From the NCBI GenBank assembly GCA_031285415.1, contig JAITWF010000074.1, positions 1 to 6,250 of the forward strand: a stretch of DNA of 6,250 nucleotides, written 5' to 3'. Of this stretch, positions 5,565 to 6,250 are shown in pieces (position 1 is the first letter of the stretch; the number at the start of each line of letters is the position of its first letter). This DNA is from Deferribacteraceae bacterium (GTDB taxonomy: Bacteria; Chrysiogenota; Deferribacteres; Deferribacterales; JAISNW01). The translations under genes were made by a program, and so were the position numbers. The notes below the pieces were generated by a model that saw only the letters and a list, made by a program, of their open reading frames with translations, was not told where the DNA came from and made no database searches.

Positions 5565-5903
5565 ATGATAGATCGAGATGAACTTCCTGCCTGCCCGATT
5601 GAAACAGCGTTAACCCTTATGGGCGATAAGTGGAAAATTTTAATTGTGCGAGATCTGCTGACGGGTACAAAACGATTTGGTGAATTGAAGAGGTCTCTAA
5701 CAGGCATTTCGCAGAAGGTGCTGACTCAACATCTGCGGATAATGGAGGCGAATGGGCTGGTTAATCGCAAGGTGTATGCGGAGGTGCCGCCAAAGGTGGA
5801 GTATTCGCTGACCGATTTGGGATATAGCTTGAAGCGCATTCATGACGTCATGTGGCAGTGGGGTGAGGAGTATAAGGCGTCTGTCTATCGGCAAGTTAAT
5901 TAA
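5565..5903 (+). CDS. HxlR-family winged-helix transcriptional regulator
   Basis: The 112-residue length is typical of the family. The opening CPIETALTLMGDKWKILIVRDL is the family signature, with conserved Cys10-Pro and GDKW (20-23). The helix-turn-helix core follows (RFGELKRSLTGISQKVLTQHL in two parts, about 37-57), then the wing with VYAEVPPKVEYSLTDLG. Members bind DNA as dimers and often sense electrophiles, aldehydes or oxidants through the N-terminal cysteine; Cys10 is the only cysteine here, so thiol-based sensing is possible but inferred. GGAG (5554-5557) lies 7 bases before the ATG. The divergent DinB-family gene is the obvious target, together with autoregulation through the palindrome at 5515-5530. 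Its TAA stop lies inside the 8-bp direct repeat next to the mobile-element-like sequence, so an insertion there left the coding frame whole. Confidence 0.92.
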   Translation: MIDRDELPACPIETALTLMGDKWKILIVRDLLTGTKRFGELKRSLTGISQKVLTQHLRIMEANGLVNRKVYAEVPPKVEYSLTDLGYSLKRIHDVMWQWGEEYKASVYRQVN

Positions 5904-5904
5904 T
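5897..5904 (+). repeat. Left copy of putative 8-bp target-site duplication
   Basis: TAATTAAT directly abuts the left terminal repeat and contains the hxlR stop codon. The matching copy is at 6005-6012. The surroundings are AT-rich, so some chance of coincidence remains. Confidence 0.6.
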
Positions 5905-6004
5905 GGTGACTATATCTTTGACACAAGCAGTCCGCAATGACGTGGTGTAGGTATCTTTCGCCACAACATAATATGATAGGACTTGTGTCAAAGATATAGT
6001 TACC
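5905..6004. mobile_element. 100-bp MITE-like element with 23-bp terminal inverted repeats
   Basis: The left end (5905-5927) starts GGTGACTATATCTTTG. The right end (5982-6004), read in reverse complement, starts GGTAACTATATCTTTG. The 23-bp ends differ at a single position. The element is bounded by an exact 8-bp direct repeat, TAATTAAT, at 5897-5904 and 6005-6012, as expected of a target-site duplication. It has no coding capacity, so it would depend on a transposase elsewhere. Ends beginning GG with 8-bp duplications occur in several IS families (for example ISL3 and IS1595), but no parent can be assigned. An inner stem GTGGTG (5942-5947) with CGCCAC (5959-5964) means the transcript could fold into a long hairpin and also help end hxlR transcription. 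Confidence 0.7.
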
Positions 6005-6012
6005 TAATTAAT
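6005..6012 (+). repeat. Right copy of putative 8-bp target-site duplication
   Basis: TAATTAAT directly abuts the right terminal repeat, in the same orientation as the copy at 5897-5904. Confidence 0.6.
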
Positions 6013-6034
6013 ATTAAATTAATTTTTATAGCGG

Positions 6035-6063
6035 TTGCAAAAGATTAAAATTATTGCTACTAT
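6035..6063 (+). promoter_or_regulatory. Putative sigma-70 promoter of the gene at 6091
   Basis: TTGCAA (6035-6040) and TACTAT (6058-6063) are separated by the optimal 17 bases, about 28 bases before the start codon. The spacing and position suit a housekeeping promoter for the last gene. Confidence 0.55.
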
Positions 6064-6090
6064 ATCGAAATGGCTTAAACTGGTGGGATA

Positions 6091-6250
6091 ATGTCTTACA
6101 AAAAGATAATATTTTTAATTGTTGCATTTACTTCGTTTATGAAAATATCCGAAGCCAGTGCCGTTGAGTCTTCACTCATTCACCGATATAACTTTCACTA
6201 CCTAATCTGCGCCGTACTTATCGTCGTTATTATAGCACTACTATTTAGTT
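6091..6250 (+). CDS. N-terminal part of an exported or membrane protein (partial)
   Basis: An open frame starts at ATG 6091 and runs off the window after 53 codons. GGTGGG (6082-6087) is a possible ribosome site, and a promoter-like element lies just upstream. The protein begins with a signal peptide-like segment: Lys4-Lys5, a hydrophobic core, and Ala-Ser-Ala near residue 24. A second hydrophobic stretch follows from about residue 35 (FHYLICAVLIVVIIALLFS), probably a transmembrane helix. A signal peptide followed closely by a membrane helix occurs in sensor proteins and other envelope proteins, but too little is present to name a family. Confidence 0.6.
   Translation, partial: MSYKKIIFLIVAFTSFMKISEASAVESSLIHRYNFHYLICAVLIVVIIALLFS

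Overview
The window looks like chromosomal DNA of an anaerobic, metal- or mineral-respiring Gram-negative bacterium, perhaps of the Desulfuromonadota or Deferribacterota type. This rests on a dense cluster of multiheme c-type cytochromes next to an outer-membrane beta-barrel. It is inferred from gene content; the species cannot be named from the sequence.

Positions 1-3659 hold the 3' part of a plus-strand operon closed by a strong intrinsic terminator. In order it contains: the tail of a c-type cytochrome (one CXXCH visible); an outer-membrane beta-barrel of about 422 codons interrupted by one in-frame TGA at 1156-1158; a 7-heme lipoprotein cytochrome whose start overlaps the barrel's end; and a 14-heme lipoprotein cytochrome that also carries one odd CXCH motif. 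The order periplasmic cytochrome, barrel, lipoprotein cytochromes is that of porin-cytochrome conduits that move electrons across the outer membrane (Geobacter OmbB-OmaB-OmcB, Ext and Shewanella Mtr types). The 7- and 14-heme proteins would supply 21 hemes to such a conduit. The internal TGA decides whether the barrel, and so the conduit, is functional.

Positions 3660-3821 hold no gene. They contain GC-rich hairpins resembling dispersed REP-type repeats and a possible promoter. Positions 3822-4946 hold a two-gene unit: a cysteine-rich DUF5714-type protein and a small formyltransferase-fold enzyme. A hairpin at 4949-4966 separates this unit from a convergent minus-strand DinB-family gene.

The DinB gene (4973-5449, minus) is divergent from an HxlR-family regulator (5565-5903, plus). 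The shared intergenic region has overlapping promoter-like elements and a perfect AGCACT-N4-AGTGCT palindrome, the layout of an autoregulated divergent pair. Right at the hxlR stop codon lies a 100-bp element with 23-bp inverted terminal repeats, flanked by an exact 8-bp direct repeat (TAATTAAT): a likely MITE. A promoter then leads into a gene that runs off the window (6091 onward) and encodes a signal peptide followed by a membrane segment.
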